DNA of 64,000 nucleotides from Liolophura sinensis (taxonomy: Eukaryota; Mollusca; Polyplacophora; Chitonida; Chitonidae). The DNA lies in the NCBI RefSeq assembly GCF_032854445.1, contig NC_088302.1:22083788-22147787 (forward strand), read 5' to 3'. A program made the position numbers and the translations under genes. This document shows positions 10,031-21,226 of this stretch, one piece after another. The notes beneath the pieces were generated by a model, which worked only from the letters and a program-made list of their open reading frames with translations, did no database searches and was not told the DNA's origin. Numbering within the stretch: position 1 is the first letter of the stretch; every line of letters begins with the position of its first letter.

Positions 10031-13000
10031 TATATTTCAGTAATCTTTCACTTGTGGATAAAAAGAGTTACTCTAACATTCAGTGTCCTGATTAGATTTG
10101 GATAGTTCCTATTTTCTGATAGTATGGTCTATCAAGCCAACATGAGAAGTCGAATGTTTGAACACCTTTAACTATTTTCACAAAAATCTAAAAAAATAAA
10201 TGAAACTGTATTCATGCACAATTTGAATTGCTCTACTTAGTGATACCTACGTCGATGTTTAGAGCTCTATTCCTTTAAGAGCTAGGCTGTAAGAGAACTG
10301 GGGCCTGTACAACAAAGCCATATCTGACTTCAACTAAACTTTAAAATCTCGTCACAATGCTTAATTTTGGGTACTTAAATTTGAAATTTCGACACCTTGA
10401 CATTAATCTTGACTTTTTCAGGTGGCCAAACTTCTTCTAGTACCTGAAATAGCTTCTACAATCCTATTTGAAATGTTGACATTAGTCAGAAATGGCTTTG
10501 TGAATTGGGCGGCTGGGACAGTTATCAACTGCTAGCCTCCAGTAGATATATCCAGTCAATTTTGTCATCTGTTAGTTTTCGAATAGTATTAATAGAACTG
10601 ACACAGGTTATATAGTTTGCTGAGAATCATTTGCTTTCCATCTACATGTCATTCATGTTGCCATACATCTGGGAAGCTCCTCACGTATACTTGAGAAGGA
10701 TTGGTGGTTTTTCGAGGGCACGCAGGGTACAGCTGTATGTATAAACTTGCTCGGCGCTGTTTTGAGAGAAATATTCAATAGCACAGCAGTCATCAATCAA
10801 TTAATCAGTCAGTATGCCACCTGAGGGCCTCATAGCTATTTCTATTTATTTCTTTTGGTTGGTGTCTTACTTATAAATATTAAACTTATATACGACGCCG
10901 TTATTTTTTACACATATTGGCCGTGTGTTACATGTAGGTTTAAATAAAGGGTTTCCTCTCATCATATTGCTGGCCGTCGTAGTATAGGTGAAGTATTCTT
11001 GATTACTCCAATCAAGTAAATAAACAAATACATAAATAGCATTGCCGGATATCTGATACGTATAAATACTGATTTTTCTACAGGTGTGTATATTGATACA
11101 CTGATCCAACCACTTCTTAAGTTCCCTTAGTTCGAGCATATAGAGCAATGATTGATAGCTGATGGGTTTCAGGGTTTCCTTTCTTGGGCTTAAAGTGAAA
11201 TACTTTCATTGATCTTTATAGAATTTATAAGGGGAGCTAATCGCATTAAAATGTTTGTATTTCACGGTGTCTTTATGAACCTAATAGGCGATGTTTAGGC
11301 ACTCTGAAAAAGAAGATATTCCCATTTCAAACACAGTTTTAAATGTTGGAGTCTGAGTCAAAGATTACTTTAATAAAGATAACTTAAAATTCGCCTCTTT
11401 GTGCATATAAAGATAAAATAAAGTTATATCTATATATAGAACCCATCTTAGAATTCAAACTCTTAAAATTCCATTTAAAGAGGCGTAACAGTTTGTGGTC
11501 GAAAAGTAATGAAGTTAACAACTACTACGGAGAATTTTTCTTAACAAACACTGTATTCTCTTGAATACGCGTGCGTTCTGTAAAAACAGAAAGAAATAAA
11601 ATAGCATTAATGATTGTATCACAAATGATCAAACTGATGAAATAAACACTATGTCAGTGTACTACACAATCTTAATACAAACACATTAACACCAACAACA
11701 TCGGTAACGTTCGGTAAGTAAAATTACAAACATGTACCGTTTTCTCTTATATAATATAAAAGACTACAATACAAGACTACTTATACCATTCCAACTTTGT
11801 AGACATGCTAACCCAGGTCTACAGATTTCTCATAAATTCAGCGCAGCATATTTTTCCACAGCAAAATTCATGAAATCATTTATTAACAAACATCAAATAG
11901 ATCAGCTTATTCATATTCATGAGCGCGGAGTGACGTCATGATCTACAACGGAGATTTTGAAGGCTTTAATTTTCCACAGTTATCAAAGAAATAACAAGAC
12001 CAATGGTCAATCTAACTAATGGGAACCAAAAAAAAAAAAAACATATTTATAGGGTACACTTCAGTAAATGCTTTGTTTACATTTATATCAGATAAATGCC
12101 TTATATGAGTACAGTTTGTGACTTCGTCCTGTGTTACTGTGTGACCTGATTTGCAAGTGCCTGTCTGGTTACGTCGCGCTGAAAAATGATCAAGCAACAC
12201 TAAATGCACATGTATCAAAGTATCCATAATCTTGTGCGTCAATAAGAAAAAAAAGTGTATGTCACTTCACCTGAAGAGTGGATCTCCGTACTCTCAAAAC
12301 AAGTTTTACGCAGCGAAACTGGCTCTTCATCACCGCGTTCGTAGCTATCGCTTCCCTATCGTCTGGTTGCTGTGACGTCAGGTCGCGGGCAGTAACTGGG
12401 TGCGTGTGGGGACAGTTTAGTGCTTGGGTGATGTCAGGGAGCGATCCTTGCTTGCATCTGACGTACTTTCTCAACAGTTGTAGTAAATACAGCCGTCCTT
12501 TTATTAATGTTTTATTTAACTTAACATCCTTAATATCACGGTGTCCCCCTATATCATCCCTATCCTCACTGGGACGCCATGCTTAAGATACCGGACACCA
12601 CACCCTGTCACAGCAAACGTACACATTTCATTTAAGTTGTAGTCCTATGCCTTAATTCTCGATATTGTACCAGGCATACTCCAGTGACCGGGTACATGCT
12701 TATATAGCCGGGCGATTTCCTTTTCAGAACTGAACGCTCCAGTGATTCCAGTTTTCAGCCAGGTAACAAGAATAGTGAGTGACATTCCCCTATCAGAGAT
12801 ACCAATAAAAGCACTCAAGACTGAAGTTAACAAGGCTAACGATCTATAAGTAGCCCGTTTAGTGTATACCAGCCAAAACAGTCACTATGCAGTGATGCTA
12901 TTTACACACCAACGTGTACGGAATATGTGTACGCATTTATCATGTTGATAACTGAATTTTATTTTTAAAAATGAGATCAGTACATGTATCTTCAATAGCC

Positions 13001-13442
13001 ATTACACGTACGCAGTGTAACGAATTCGTGATGTTGGAGGTTGGATCTGTTGGATGGGGAGGGAACAGGATGTAGGCCATACTGTTGGATCTGTTGGATT
13101 GTACTGTTGTCGTCAGTAAACCATGTAGGGTGATCGGGTGAGTATAAAAGTAAATAACACGAGCTCATTTCCAATTTCATTTAACCAGATTGAAGTACAT
13201 ATCCTGCTAATCACCTGTCCGGTGTGATTGATATAGGTGTTTATCATGCTACCTCGCTCACAACGCAAGGGTACTCTTTTTTTCATGCCATTGACACAAT
13301 CGCCTAACTGAGAATTAAACCGTACACGCGAGAAATGTCAACACTAACTGGAATGGAATTTCCTCATAAATACTTATAGATATATAGACTTTTTGGAATA
13401 GTATCATTATATAGACAATTTTCTGCACTGTTTTTGTTTCAG
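10031..13442. other. divergent spacer between SLC22-A and FUT-A
   Basis: The spacer is homologous to 36395-38942 and about 58925-61311. It holds an old SINE-A-like remnant (10855-11035). It also holds a block present only here (about 11490-12488) that includes a palindromic TGACGTCA at 11932-11939, an A-run at 12029-12042 and no convincing coding sequence. The block is either an insertion in module I or a deletion shared by II and III. Short open frames are not preserved between modules, so I do not call genes. Confidence 0.6.
10855..11035 (+). repeat. old SINE-A-like remnant
   Basis: Similarity to the SINE-A body and tail is visible around 'ctggccgtcgtagtataggtgaag' and the following 'ttcttgattac', ending in an A-rich tail. 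Orthologous copies at about 37225-37455 and 59605-59830 keep more of the tail ('gcgtaaaactccaat'). Confidence 0.5.
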
Positions 13443-13458
13443 ATAAAAGTATGTGTAT

Positions 13459-15101
13459 ATGGTTACAGCAGTGGGTATCATGTCCGTTGATCACATCTTA
13501 CCAACATCTGAAAGTCCTCCAAAGAAAGCTTTGCCAGGGTGGAAAAAACTCGCAGTAGGTGAGACTGGGGGTAGTAAGTAGGTGTTGTTCTATCGATGCA
13601 TGTTTCCTGCCTTTCTTCCGATAGTGACCGGTGTTATGCGCTGTACAATGCATGGTTTGAATTCAGACCTATGTTAAGACCATCTCCGCGTTGAGCTTGG
13701 TGGAGTTATTTAGCATGCGAGTCGAAAGTTGCCTCCATTAAAGCATGGTTTCCAGTATGTTATTGACAAACCGATTTCTTCGTACATCCTATATAGTCAC
13801 ACTTACTTGACACAGTTGGGGTCAGTCAGTTGAACCTGCACATATCGGTGATTTTTACCTAAAAATCAACAAACAGTAGAAATGTATTTAACAGTTTTAT
13901 CCTGTGAACATATAATTTGCCGGGTTCATATTTTAACTTGTGTCAAATACATAGGGTTACAAAAAGCCACTCTTCCCAATGTACACGAATTTCCCAGCAT
14001 ATATTATATCTCTAAGCTGGTACAGATCACTACTTTACAAATAATTTAAAAGCCTTTTCTTTCTGTTTAAGGAAAGATTAATTTTTGGTTTTAGGATTTG
14101 TAATCTTGACGGTCACTGTTGGAGGGTGTATCATTTCGTTACCAAGGCGTCTTCTGCGACAGGACGTCATCACCAACACAAAGGCAATGGAGATGCAAAA
14201 CATCACAGCTTCACACTGCTCTGTACCTCGGCGAGTTATACATGTCAACCTATCCAGCCCCGACACAACGACAGCGTGTCCAAGTCGGCTGTGCTGCCGT
14301 TTCATGGGACGCCTTGGCAACCAAATGTTTCAGTTTGCATCTCTTGTGGGCATAAGCCGTTCCAAGGGGATGCTCCCAGTCATCCGGAAGTCCCACAGAC
14401 TGCACAAGATTTTCACTCTGAACGGAATAACGTCCATGTCGTACGATCTATGTCGGCATGTCAGAGTTCACCAAGATAAACGCTCATGTGCCTTTGACCC
14501 ACAGTCTATCGCGTTCTCCAACACAAAAGACATCGGTTTGTTCGGGTACTTCCAGTCTTGGAAATATTTCGCCAACAGCAGTAATGAAATCCGGCGACTT
14601 CTGACGATACAATCAACTGTTTTGCACTCGGCAAATCATACACTGAATAGTTTCATTCAAGACCAACATGGGATTGTTTCCATGGGTAAAGTCCTCGTCG
14701 GTATGCACATAAGGCGCGGAGACATCGCTAGGTCAAAGAAGAATCAAATGCACGGCTACGTCCTGGCATCCAAAGACTACCTTCTGCAGGCAATGACGTA
14801 TTACAGACAAAAGTACGGGAAAGTCTTATTCGTGGTGTGTTCTGACAGCAAACTGTGGCCATTTCTGCATATACCACACAACGACACAGTGTTTATCAGT
14901 GGCCAAATGCCTGAATTAGATATGGCCATTCTTTCTCTATGTGACCATAGTATCATCACTGTGGGCTCCTTCGGCTGGTGGTCGGCATGGTTAGCTAACG
15001 GTAATACGGTATACCCAAAACATCAGTATCACCCAGGTTCCAGGCTAGAGAGACAGTTCAATCTTACGGATTATTTTCCGCCTGAGTGGATAGGAATGTA
15101 A
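13459..15101 (+). CDS. GT11 alpha-1,2-fucosyltransferase, module I copy (FUT-A), intact
   Basis: Two coding exons, 13459-13558 and 14095-15101, are joined at a phase-1 GT-AG intron and give 368 aa. The start is the first in-frame ATG after a TAA at 13444; a second ATG at 13480 would give 361 aa. A splice acceptor at 13441-13442 suggests an upstream non-coding exon. The layout is that of a Golgi type II enzyme: short cytoplasmic tail with Lys residues, one membrane anchor at about residues 31-50, stem, then the catalytic domain. GT11 motifs are GRLGNQMFQF (105-114), HIRRGD (238-243, GDP-fucose site), CSDSKLWP (282-289) and a C-terminal block ending GSFGWWSAWLA (324-334). Several N-glycosylation sequons are present. 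The family transfers fucose from GDP-fucose to terminal galactose; the acceptor here is unknown. It lies head to head with SLC22-A. Confidence 0.93.
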
Positions 15102-15227
15102 AATTTGACAAGAGATTCAGTATATTATCTCATTGGAAAATATACGATGGTAAGCGGCATGGTAGCTCATGGTATGGTACTATTCATTCTTACGGTAAAT
15201 CCCACATTCACAATGCCAATCTGTTCG

Positions 15228-15404
15228 AGTTCAGCTCATGTTGGTTTCGTCTCCGGTCGTACGTGGGAAGAATCTTGCGGAAATGTGCGGATGGTCGTGC
15301 GTTTCGCCCGGGCTCTGTACGGTTTCCTCCTGTACTATGATGCTGGTCGGCGTTATATCATTAACATTCTCGTGAGTACAGTGTAAAAATTCAATAAACA
15401 AATG
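15228..15404 (+). repeat. 5'-truncated SINE-A remnant in the FUT-A 3' region
   Basis: It starts about 125 bases after the FUT-A stop. The order of blocks ('agctcatgttggtttcgtct', 'gtgcggatggtcgtgcg', 'gggctctgtacggtttcctc', 'gatgctggtcggcg', 'gagtacagtgtaaaaattcaat') parallels the SINE-A body from just after box B to the tail, at clearly lower identity than the young copies. Confidence 0.65.
15393..15398 (+). promoter_or_regulatory. candidate poly(A) signal for FUT-A
   Basis: AATAAA lies 292 bases after the stop codon, in the A-rich tail of the SINE-A remnant. The same hexamer is kept in module II (40899-40904). No earlier canonical hexamer was seen between the stop and this point. Confidence 0.45.
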
Positions 15405-15423
15405 CACAGATATCAAAGGTTTG

Positions 15424-15772
15424 CACCGGCCCTGATGGCTCAGTTGGTTGAGCGTGCGCTTGGGGGCGTCAGATCCAGGGTTAATCTTCGGTCGAATCAC
15501 ACCTAAGACCTTGAAAGAGGACGCAACTTACTCGCTTGGCATTTAAGAGGGTAGTGCAACGACTGGTTGACACATATTAGAATAATGGCTTGGGTTGGTC
15601 GGCTTACTTGCCTTTAGTAAGTCGATTCAGTGAAGATACTAGATAAAAGAGCGGTGGAAATCCGTCCTGCAACAGGGAGGCACGTTATATGCACTCTAAG
15701 GAATCGTTCATCGTCACATCACTGAAGAATTTTTATGTACGACGTTATATCCTAAGCACTCACTCACTCACT
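15424..15772 (+). mobile_element. SINE family B, full length
   Basis: A tRNA-like head ('atggctcagttggttgagcg' as box A, 'gtcgaatcac' as a box-B-like element) is followed by a body with 'tagtgcaacgactggttgac' and 'gagcggtggaaatccgtcct'. It ends in a CACT-repeat tail. Orthologues at 40930-41278 and 62842-63189 show it was in place before the module duplications. Confidence 0.85.
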
Positions 15773-15887
15773 AAAACAGAGCAAGAAAAACAGGTTTAGG
15801 TAATGGCTAATCTAGACGCTTTACTCGATTGTAATAAAAGATAAAGTCTAATTCACCGCCAAGGCGTGTTGTATGTTTCAATGTAGA

Positions 15888-16051
15888 TTCACATCATGCC
15901 GAGAAAACCAGACATGACACTCCACCCATTCACATCATGCCGAGAACACCACACATGACACTCCACCCAGTCACTTCATGCCGAGAACACCACACATGAC
16001 ACTCCACTCAGTCACATCATGCCAAGAACACAAGACATGACACTCTACCGG
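15888..16051 (+). repeat. 41-bp minisatellite, four units
   Basis: Four tandem copies of a 41-bp unit built around 'catcatgccgagaacacc' and 'acatgacactccaccca'. Module II has the same four units (41411-41574). At the module III orthologue (about 63450-63515) only about one and a half units are seen. Confidence 0.9.
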
Positions 16052-17059
16052 ATAACATTATACTGACACGGCGCCAGTTATGTTTCCTTGCCCTCACCTC
16101 TTAGTGCTGAACGCCAAACAAGGCAGCAACAAGTACCATTTTTAAAGCCTTAAATCGTGTCGTCATTGGCTGGTAATAAGTCTTTATTTAAATCACGTAA
16201 GCATCTCTTTTTTTTTGTTCTTTATATTTTGTTATGTTCGTACATGAATGTCTCAGAGTCCTGGAATACATGAAAACCATTAAGCGTACTATACTGTTAT
16301 GTGCATGCAAGCATGTAACTCTTGTTGATATGTTCGCAGACAATTCACATTATAAACCAAAACAAAACCACATAGGAAATGCCCTGATATGACCCTCCAG
16401 GATATCCGTATATTTGTGTAAGTTCCAGCATTAGAGCCACCTCACCCTCTGACTGATCCGACCTGACCTTTATCCTTAAGAGACGAAGTAAAAGTCTGTC
16501 ATCAATGAACAAAGCACCGAAAAATACGGAAATTCTAACAAAATCAAAGAACCCTCCATGCACGCGAAAGCAACATACACCCTTCTTAGCATATATAGGT
16601 ATTGTGGTACTCCTGTCATATTTATGAGTGCAGAAAACCAACGCCTGTCGCCACCTTATTGACGTAAGGCCCCTGACTAAGCGGCACTTGCTAGTTTTGA
16701 ACCTGTGCTCTCGATCAGCCCGAAATCCTTGTCACACAGATTGCCACATTTTCCAACAGAAAGCGTTAATAGAGGGCGTTACAAAGTATATAAAGAACAA
16801 TTGAATTTTTGTTTTGAATTGAATGTTTATTTACCATATGTAAATATATGTATAATTACATATCTCGTAAATGGTGGGAATAAAGTTCGAGGGACTTGTT
16901 CTATCCCTGACTCAATATTATCAAATAATAATAATACATGCTTGGAGCGATAATTATTGAACAATTGTATTAACGAAAAACACATTTACTTGGGAAAAAA
17001 CTCGCACAGAAATGTAACACTACAAAAACCTAAGTTAATTATTCAATAGCGTGGATATT
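16052..17059. other. intergenic sequence, no confident gene
   Basis: Non-coding, AT-rich. A 98-codon minus-strand frame (16345-16641) contains a leucine/arginine-rich stretch. Its module II counterpart (41755-41890) keeps a frame with an in-frame 18-base difference, but no splice context or family could be recognised. The segment 16820-16930 resembles the 3' end of the minus-strand LINE that follows. Confidence 0.4.
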
Positions 17060-17690
17060 TTTTGTGTGACACCCTCTGCTTCGTAGATTGCATGACTAAT
17101 GTGGATCAAATATTGTTAATTAAAAGATCTTTTAACCTGGTATTGAAAGAAGACGTGAGACTGATTACTTTGAGGCTTGGAGGAAGCCTATTCCAGTCCC
17201 TTGGGGCTGATGATCTGATGGAATGTGTGGATAGATTTGAAGTTAGAAAACGTACTTGGAGATTGAAAGAATAGGATTCTGTTGGGTAACTGTGAAAGTC
17301 AGATTGCCTTTTGAACAGCTGTTGAAATTTGTTAGGAAGAGAAGGTGATTAGTGAGTGAATTTATGTGCGAGTGCCAAGGATGAGTATCTGTATATTTGT
17401 GCAAGTGGGAGGATTTTGAGGTTCTTAAATATTAGAGCTGCATGATCCAGTCTTAATAATCCAGTGAGAAAGTGATGAGGAAGATGATGCGTTTCTGAAG
17501 AATTACTAAGGGATGGAGATGACCCATGTATGTGCTACGCCATAAAACATTTTCATAGGAAAGATAAAGGAATATCAGGGCAGTATAAAATAAGCAGTGT
17601 TTTTTGTTGACATTTGCTCGAATGTGTTTGATGATGCCAATATTACTGGATATATTCTCACTAATAAAGTTAATGTAAGATGTCCCAGAC
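17060..17690 (-). pseudogene. CR1/Rex-like LINE fragment, C-terminal end of reverse transcriptase
   Basis: Minus-strand translation, with stops and frame changes, gives the familiar end of a CR1-like LINE polymerase. It reads 'NIGIIKHIRANVNKKHCLFY', then 'LHPLVILQKRI', 'LKILPLAQIYRYSSLALAHK', 'RQSDFHSYPTESYSFNLQVR' and 'APRDWNRLPPSLK'. Only the 3' coding end is present. Module II lacks it because a deletion joined 41892 directly to the inside of a neighbouring SINE. Confidence 0.7.
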
Positions 17691-17828
17691 AGCCTTGAAT
17701 TAAAATGAACTCACAAGAACTTGTGTTTTCTCCGAGTTATATGTAATAAAAAAATTTCCGTGTCATGTAATTATTAATTTTCAAACTAAAACATTCCCGC
17801 GTAACCTCCGACCTTCTTTAAAATTCCC

Positions 17829-18182
17829 ACCGGCCCGGATAGCACAGTTGGTAGACCGTCCTCTTCGGGACCGGTAGATCCAGGATCAATCCTTGATCGA
17901 GTCACACCTAAGACTTTGTAAGAGGAAGTTGTATCTTCCTCGCTTGGCGTTCAGCATGAAGGGGATAGTGCAAAGCTGGTTGACCCGTATCAGTATAATG
18001 GCTCGGGTGGGGCGCCTTACTTGCCTTCGGTAAGTCGGCTCAGTGACGCAGCACTAGATAAAAGAGCGGTGGAAATCCGTCCTGCTACAAGGAGGCACAC
18101 TACACGTACATGCACCCTAAGGATTCCTTCGTCATATGACTGAAAAATTTTTGAGTACGACGCTAGCACTCACTCACTTACT
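17829..18182 (+). mobile_element. SINE family B, full length
   Basis: The head is 'ccggcccggatagcacagtt' with a box-B-like 'tgatcgagtcac'. The body is shared with 15424-15772, and the copy ends in a CACT-repeat tail. The module II orthologue (41893-42062) is cut off at its 5' half by a deletion. Confidence 0.85.
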
Positions 18183-18369
18183 CTTTAGAATTCCCTGCTC
18201 CTTCCCTCAGTCTGCCACTGGTATTCACAAGCATTGCAAACAGTATATTACAATTCGTATGTACTCATATATACATCATACAATTTGTGTTTTCTTTATT
18301 GTTTTATTTCTGAGTGTGGCAATGAAATATACCATTTCCGCTAGTTTTAATTCAGTTTATCCACATGGC

Positions 18370-18398
18370 ATAATGTCTATATGTGATATAGACATTAT
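18370..18398. repeat. perfect 12-bp hairpin
   Basis: ATAATGTCTATA and its exact reverse complement are separated by 5 bases. The module II copy (about 42250-42278) has one mismatch in an arm. No terminator or gene context; function unknown. Confidence 0.6.
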
Positions 18399-18451
18399 GG
18401 GATGCACTCGCCTGGTGAAACGATTAATTGTTATTCTACAAGTATAAACCC

Positions 18452-18760
18452 CGGCCGTAAGTGGGAAGGTCTGCCAGCAACCTGCGGATGGTCGTGTGTT
18501 TTCCCCGGGCTGTGCCCGGTTTCCACCCACCATAATGCTGGCCGCCGTCGTATAAGTGAAATATTCTTGAGTACGGCGTAAAACACCAATGACTTGGTGT
18601 TTTTACGACCATCCGCAGGTTGCTGAAAGACCTTCCCACTTACGGACGGAGAGGAAGTCAGCATGAACAGGACTTGAACTCACAGCCACCGCATTGGTGA
18701 GAGACTCCTGGGTCATTACGCTGCGCTAGCGCGCTAACCAACTGAGCCACGGAGGCCCCA
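18452..18760. mobile_element. two SINE-A pieces joined tail to tail
   Basis: From 18452 to about 18590 the SINE-A body and tail run on the plus strand, lacking the tRNA head. From about 18595 to 18760 a second copy runs on the minus strand and carries the tRNA head, with an internal deletion of the middle. The shared segment (about 40 bases around 'aacctgcggatggtcgt') therefore forms an inverted repeat. Module II has the same arrangement at 42332-42634. Confidence 0.8.
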
Positions 18761-19575
18761 GTTTGAATTATGGGGGTACATGCAGAACAACAGTTGCCCA
18801 AAGTATAGTATCATAAGTCGATTCCCTAGAAATATGCAACTTCCCTTCAGCGGGGCATCGACGGTTCAGTACAGTACGTTACCTCATATGTAGAAGCTCA
18901 CAGCACCTGGTAGAGAAATACACCGACCTCTTGGGTGGAAAATCGTGAACTGAATCATGAAAAATCTAACTGTAAACGGCTGCTGCAAGAACTGGCCACA
19001 CCGTGAAACCGAATCTCCGTATTTAAAACTACGATTTCGCTGATCATTGTTGCTACGCAACTAAGAACCCATTGACTATTTTTATATTTCCACGCAACTT
19101 TAAAACAATTACTATCAAAGACATTATTGTCATTTTACAAAACTTTCCGTTGTCCTAATTTGTTTAGGCTTACTTCTAGGTAACACATCACAACCCTAGT
19201 CAGAACCGTTGTCTGTCTATAATCTAGGTTTCTTTCATTCCATGTAACCACGTCCAGCCAGGAGCAAGTCAGGTCAGTTCAAGTCGGTTCGGACGTGTGA
19301 TTTGGCGGGCTCAAATAGGGTCCTCGAGGCCCTGTAAAAAGGGAAGCAAATCTTGTAACTGATAAAACACCAGTGCCCTCTACCTACTTAAATAACAATA
19401 CCACTGATTTCAATACCAACACCAGTAAACATGAATAATATAAGCTGACATTGTTATTCAAATAGATAGAGGGCCCTTGTGTTCTATCAGTTACAAGATT
19501 TGCTTCGCTTTGTAGAAGGCTGGCGAACCCCATTGTCCGGCAGTCCGGTGCCCAATCAGTATCGAACCGCACATA
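18761..19575. other. intergenic sequence with a fold-back element
   Basis: No open frame or known repeat is recognised in 18761-19342; it is conserved in module II (42635-43216). It contains the fold-back element at 19343-19506 and ends at the TA target of the Tc1 insertion. Confidence 0.5.
19343..19506. repeat. 164-bp fold-back (MITE-like) element
   Basis: Two imperfect inverted arms of about 57 bases, starting 'gaagcaaatcttgtaactga' on the left and its complement on the right, enclose a spacer of about 50 bases. No coding capacity. The module II copy (43217-43380) is nearly identical. A target-site duplication is not evident. Confidence 0.75.
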
Positions 19576-21226
19576 CACTGTTGACCATAAAGTTGGAATA
19601 AATTAATTCGACGACTGAATTCGGAGTTATTCTAATTGTACGCGGTATTGAATGCTTGATTATGGCGTAGATATCAGCATAACACCATATGTTGGTTTTT
19701 TCTACACCTATCAGCCTATTGTAATCTTTAATGGATCGATTATAGGCTGTAGAACGGCGTAAAAACAAAAACTGGCATTTCAAGACGAAAGGATTGAAGG
19801 CTTTACTGCAATGTCTCCATATCACAAACATAAACGTATTTGTTCCCTTCGTATTATAAGTTACAGACAATACAGTTTGTAAGAGAAACAGTCATTAATA
19901 TCTCGTATGACCACCCCTGACGCGAATCAATGCGTCAAGACGTCGTTGCATGCTGTCGACCAGATTGTTAATGAATTCAATGGGCAGAACGTTCCACTCA
20001 TTGATCAGAGCCTGTGCCAGTTCTTGCAGATTTTCAGCAATATTGTCACGTGCGTTGATGGCTCGCCCTAACTTGTCCCAGGCATGTTCTATTGGGTTTA
20101 TATCAAGGGAACACGATGGCCAAGGTAACTGCTCCACCCCTTGTGCCCGAAGAAATTCTCGTGTTGCAGCGGCCCTGTGTGGTGTAGCGTTGTCGTCTTG
20201 CAAACGAAAATTGTCTCCATAAACCCTTCGTGCGTATGGAAGGCAATGGTTTTCAAGGATATCAATGTACACGACGGCGTTGACGTTTTCGTCGGGCACC
20301 ACCAACGGCGTTTTTCCACCATAGTGAATACCGGCCCAAACCATTACTGAACCGCCACCCCCTTGATTGTTTTCCTGCACACAGTTATCTCGAAGGCTTT
20401 TTCGTCGCAAACGACGAACCCTTTGCCTTCCGTCCACAGGTTTCAGGAAGAAGCGACTCTCATCCGTAAAGAGCACATGTCGCCAATGCCCTAACCGCAA
20501 TTGTCTGTGCTCCCTAGCCCAGCGAAGCCTTTGGACTCTATGTTGGGCGGTTAGGCGGGGACATTTGGTCATACGTCTTGCTCGATAACCATGCTGAAGT
20601 AATCTGCGATTCACCGTTGTTCGGGAAACATTCATTCCGTAATGCCTCCGCCATAAACGGCGAAGATGGTTCGCAGACATTTTCCGGTTTGTACGAGAGA
20701 GATTGAGCAGTCGGCGGTCATCCCGTCTCGTAGTCTGTCGTGGTCGTCCTGGAGTTTGACGTGGCCGCAAATGACCCACGTCTCGATGACGTCTGATGAT
20801 TTTGCTGACTGTACTTTGCGATATGCCTACAAAATCGGCAACATCGGACTGTTTGTAGCCTTCTTGATGGAGGGCAATCACTCTCCGGCGTATTGGCATT
20901 GGAGTAGCACGAGGCATAGCCGGAATCCCCGCTACACTACTTTTTGTTACATGCGAAACCGAGAACTCCGTCATGCGCGAGGTAATTTGACCTCTCTCTG
21001 AATGAAGATCACTGGAGAAGCACCAGGCACAGGGCTTTTTATCACTACCATCAGAGCCTCTTATGTAATTCTCATATTAGCATAGAATAAAACATTTTTG
21101 TACACGTAGTAGAGAGAGATTATGCATCAATTCGTGTCGGCTTATATTATTTTTGAGGCGAAAAATAATATTAAACTTCTGGGATTGTGGATAAAATATT
21201 TTATTCCAACTTTATGGTCAACAGTG
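19576..21226 (-). mobile_element. complete Tc1/mariner transposon, 1651 bp
   Basis: It has terminal inverted repeats of 27 perfect bases beginning 'cactgttgaccataaagttg'. It is flanked by TA on both sides (19574-19575 and 21227-21228), the duplication typical of this superfamily. Module II keeps the unoccupied site: 'ccgcacata' joined to 'ataaaggc' with a single TA at 43448-43449. One long transposase frame lies inside on the minus strand. Confidence 0.97.
19895..20974 (-). CDS. Tc1-like DD34E transposase, open over 359 codons
   Basis: It catalyses cut-and-paste movement of the surrounding element. An N-terminal helix-turn-helix pair comes first (about residues 28-130, including 'GISQSTVSKIIRRH' and the AT-hook-like 'GRPRQ' at 76-80). 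The DDE domain follows, with D171 (FTDESRF), D261 (QDDNATPH) and E296 (NPIEHAWD). The 34 residues between the last two define DD34E. The GG-rich stretch 205-208 matches the family's glycine box, and the basic residues near 133-134 could be part of a nuclear localisation signal. No stop or frameshift interrupts it, and a second ATG at codon 20 (MPRATP) may be the true start. Length and motifs are those of a working enzyme; activity is an inference. Confidence 0.95.
   Translation of the reverse strand: MTEFSVSHVTKSSVAGIPAMPRATPMPIRRRVIALHQEGYKQSDVADFVGISQSTVSKIIRRHRDVGHLRPRQTPGRPRQTTRRDDRRLLNLSRTNRKMSANHLRRLWRRHYGMNVSRTTVNRRLLQHGYRARRMTKCPRLTAQHRVQRLRWAREHRQLRLGHWRHVLFTDESRFFLKPVDGRQRVRRLRRKSLRDNCVQENNQGGGGSVMVWAGIHYGGKTPLVVPDENVNAVVYIDILENHCLPYARRVYGDNFRLQDDNATPHRAAATREFLRAQGVEQLPWPSCSLDINPIEHAWDKLGRAINARDNIAENLQELAQALINEWNVLPIEFINNLVDSMQRRLDALIRVRGGHTRY

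Noticed and set aside
14078-14479. Overlapping open frames on both strands of the FUT genes (80, 78 and 117 codons, repeated at 39578-39979)
   Set aside because: They are alternative frames of the GT11 exon; the frame carrying all GT11 motifs explains the conservation.
16345-16641. 98-codon minus-strand frame with a Leu/Arg-rich segment, partly open in module II too
   Set aside because: No start, splice sites or family support; the module II version has an 18-base difference and is cut by a deletion.
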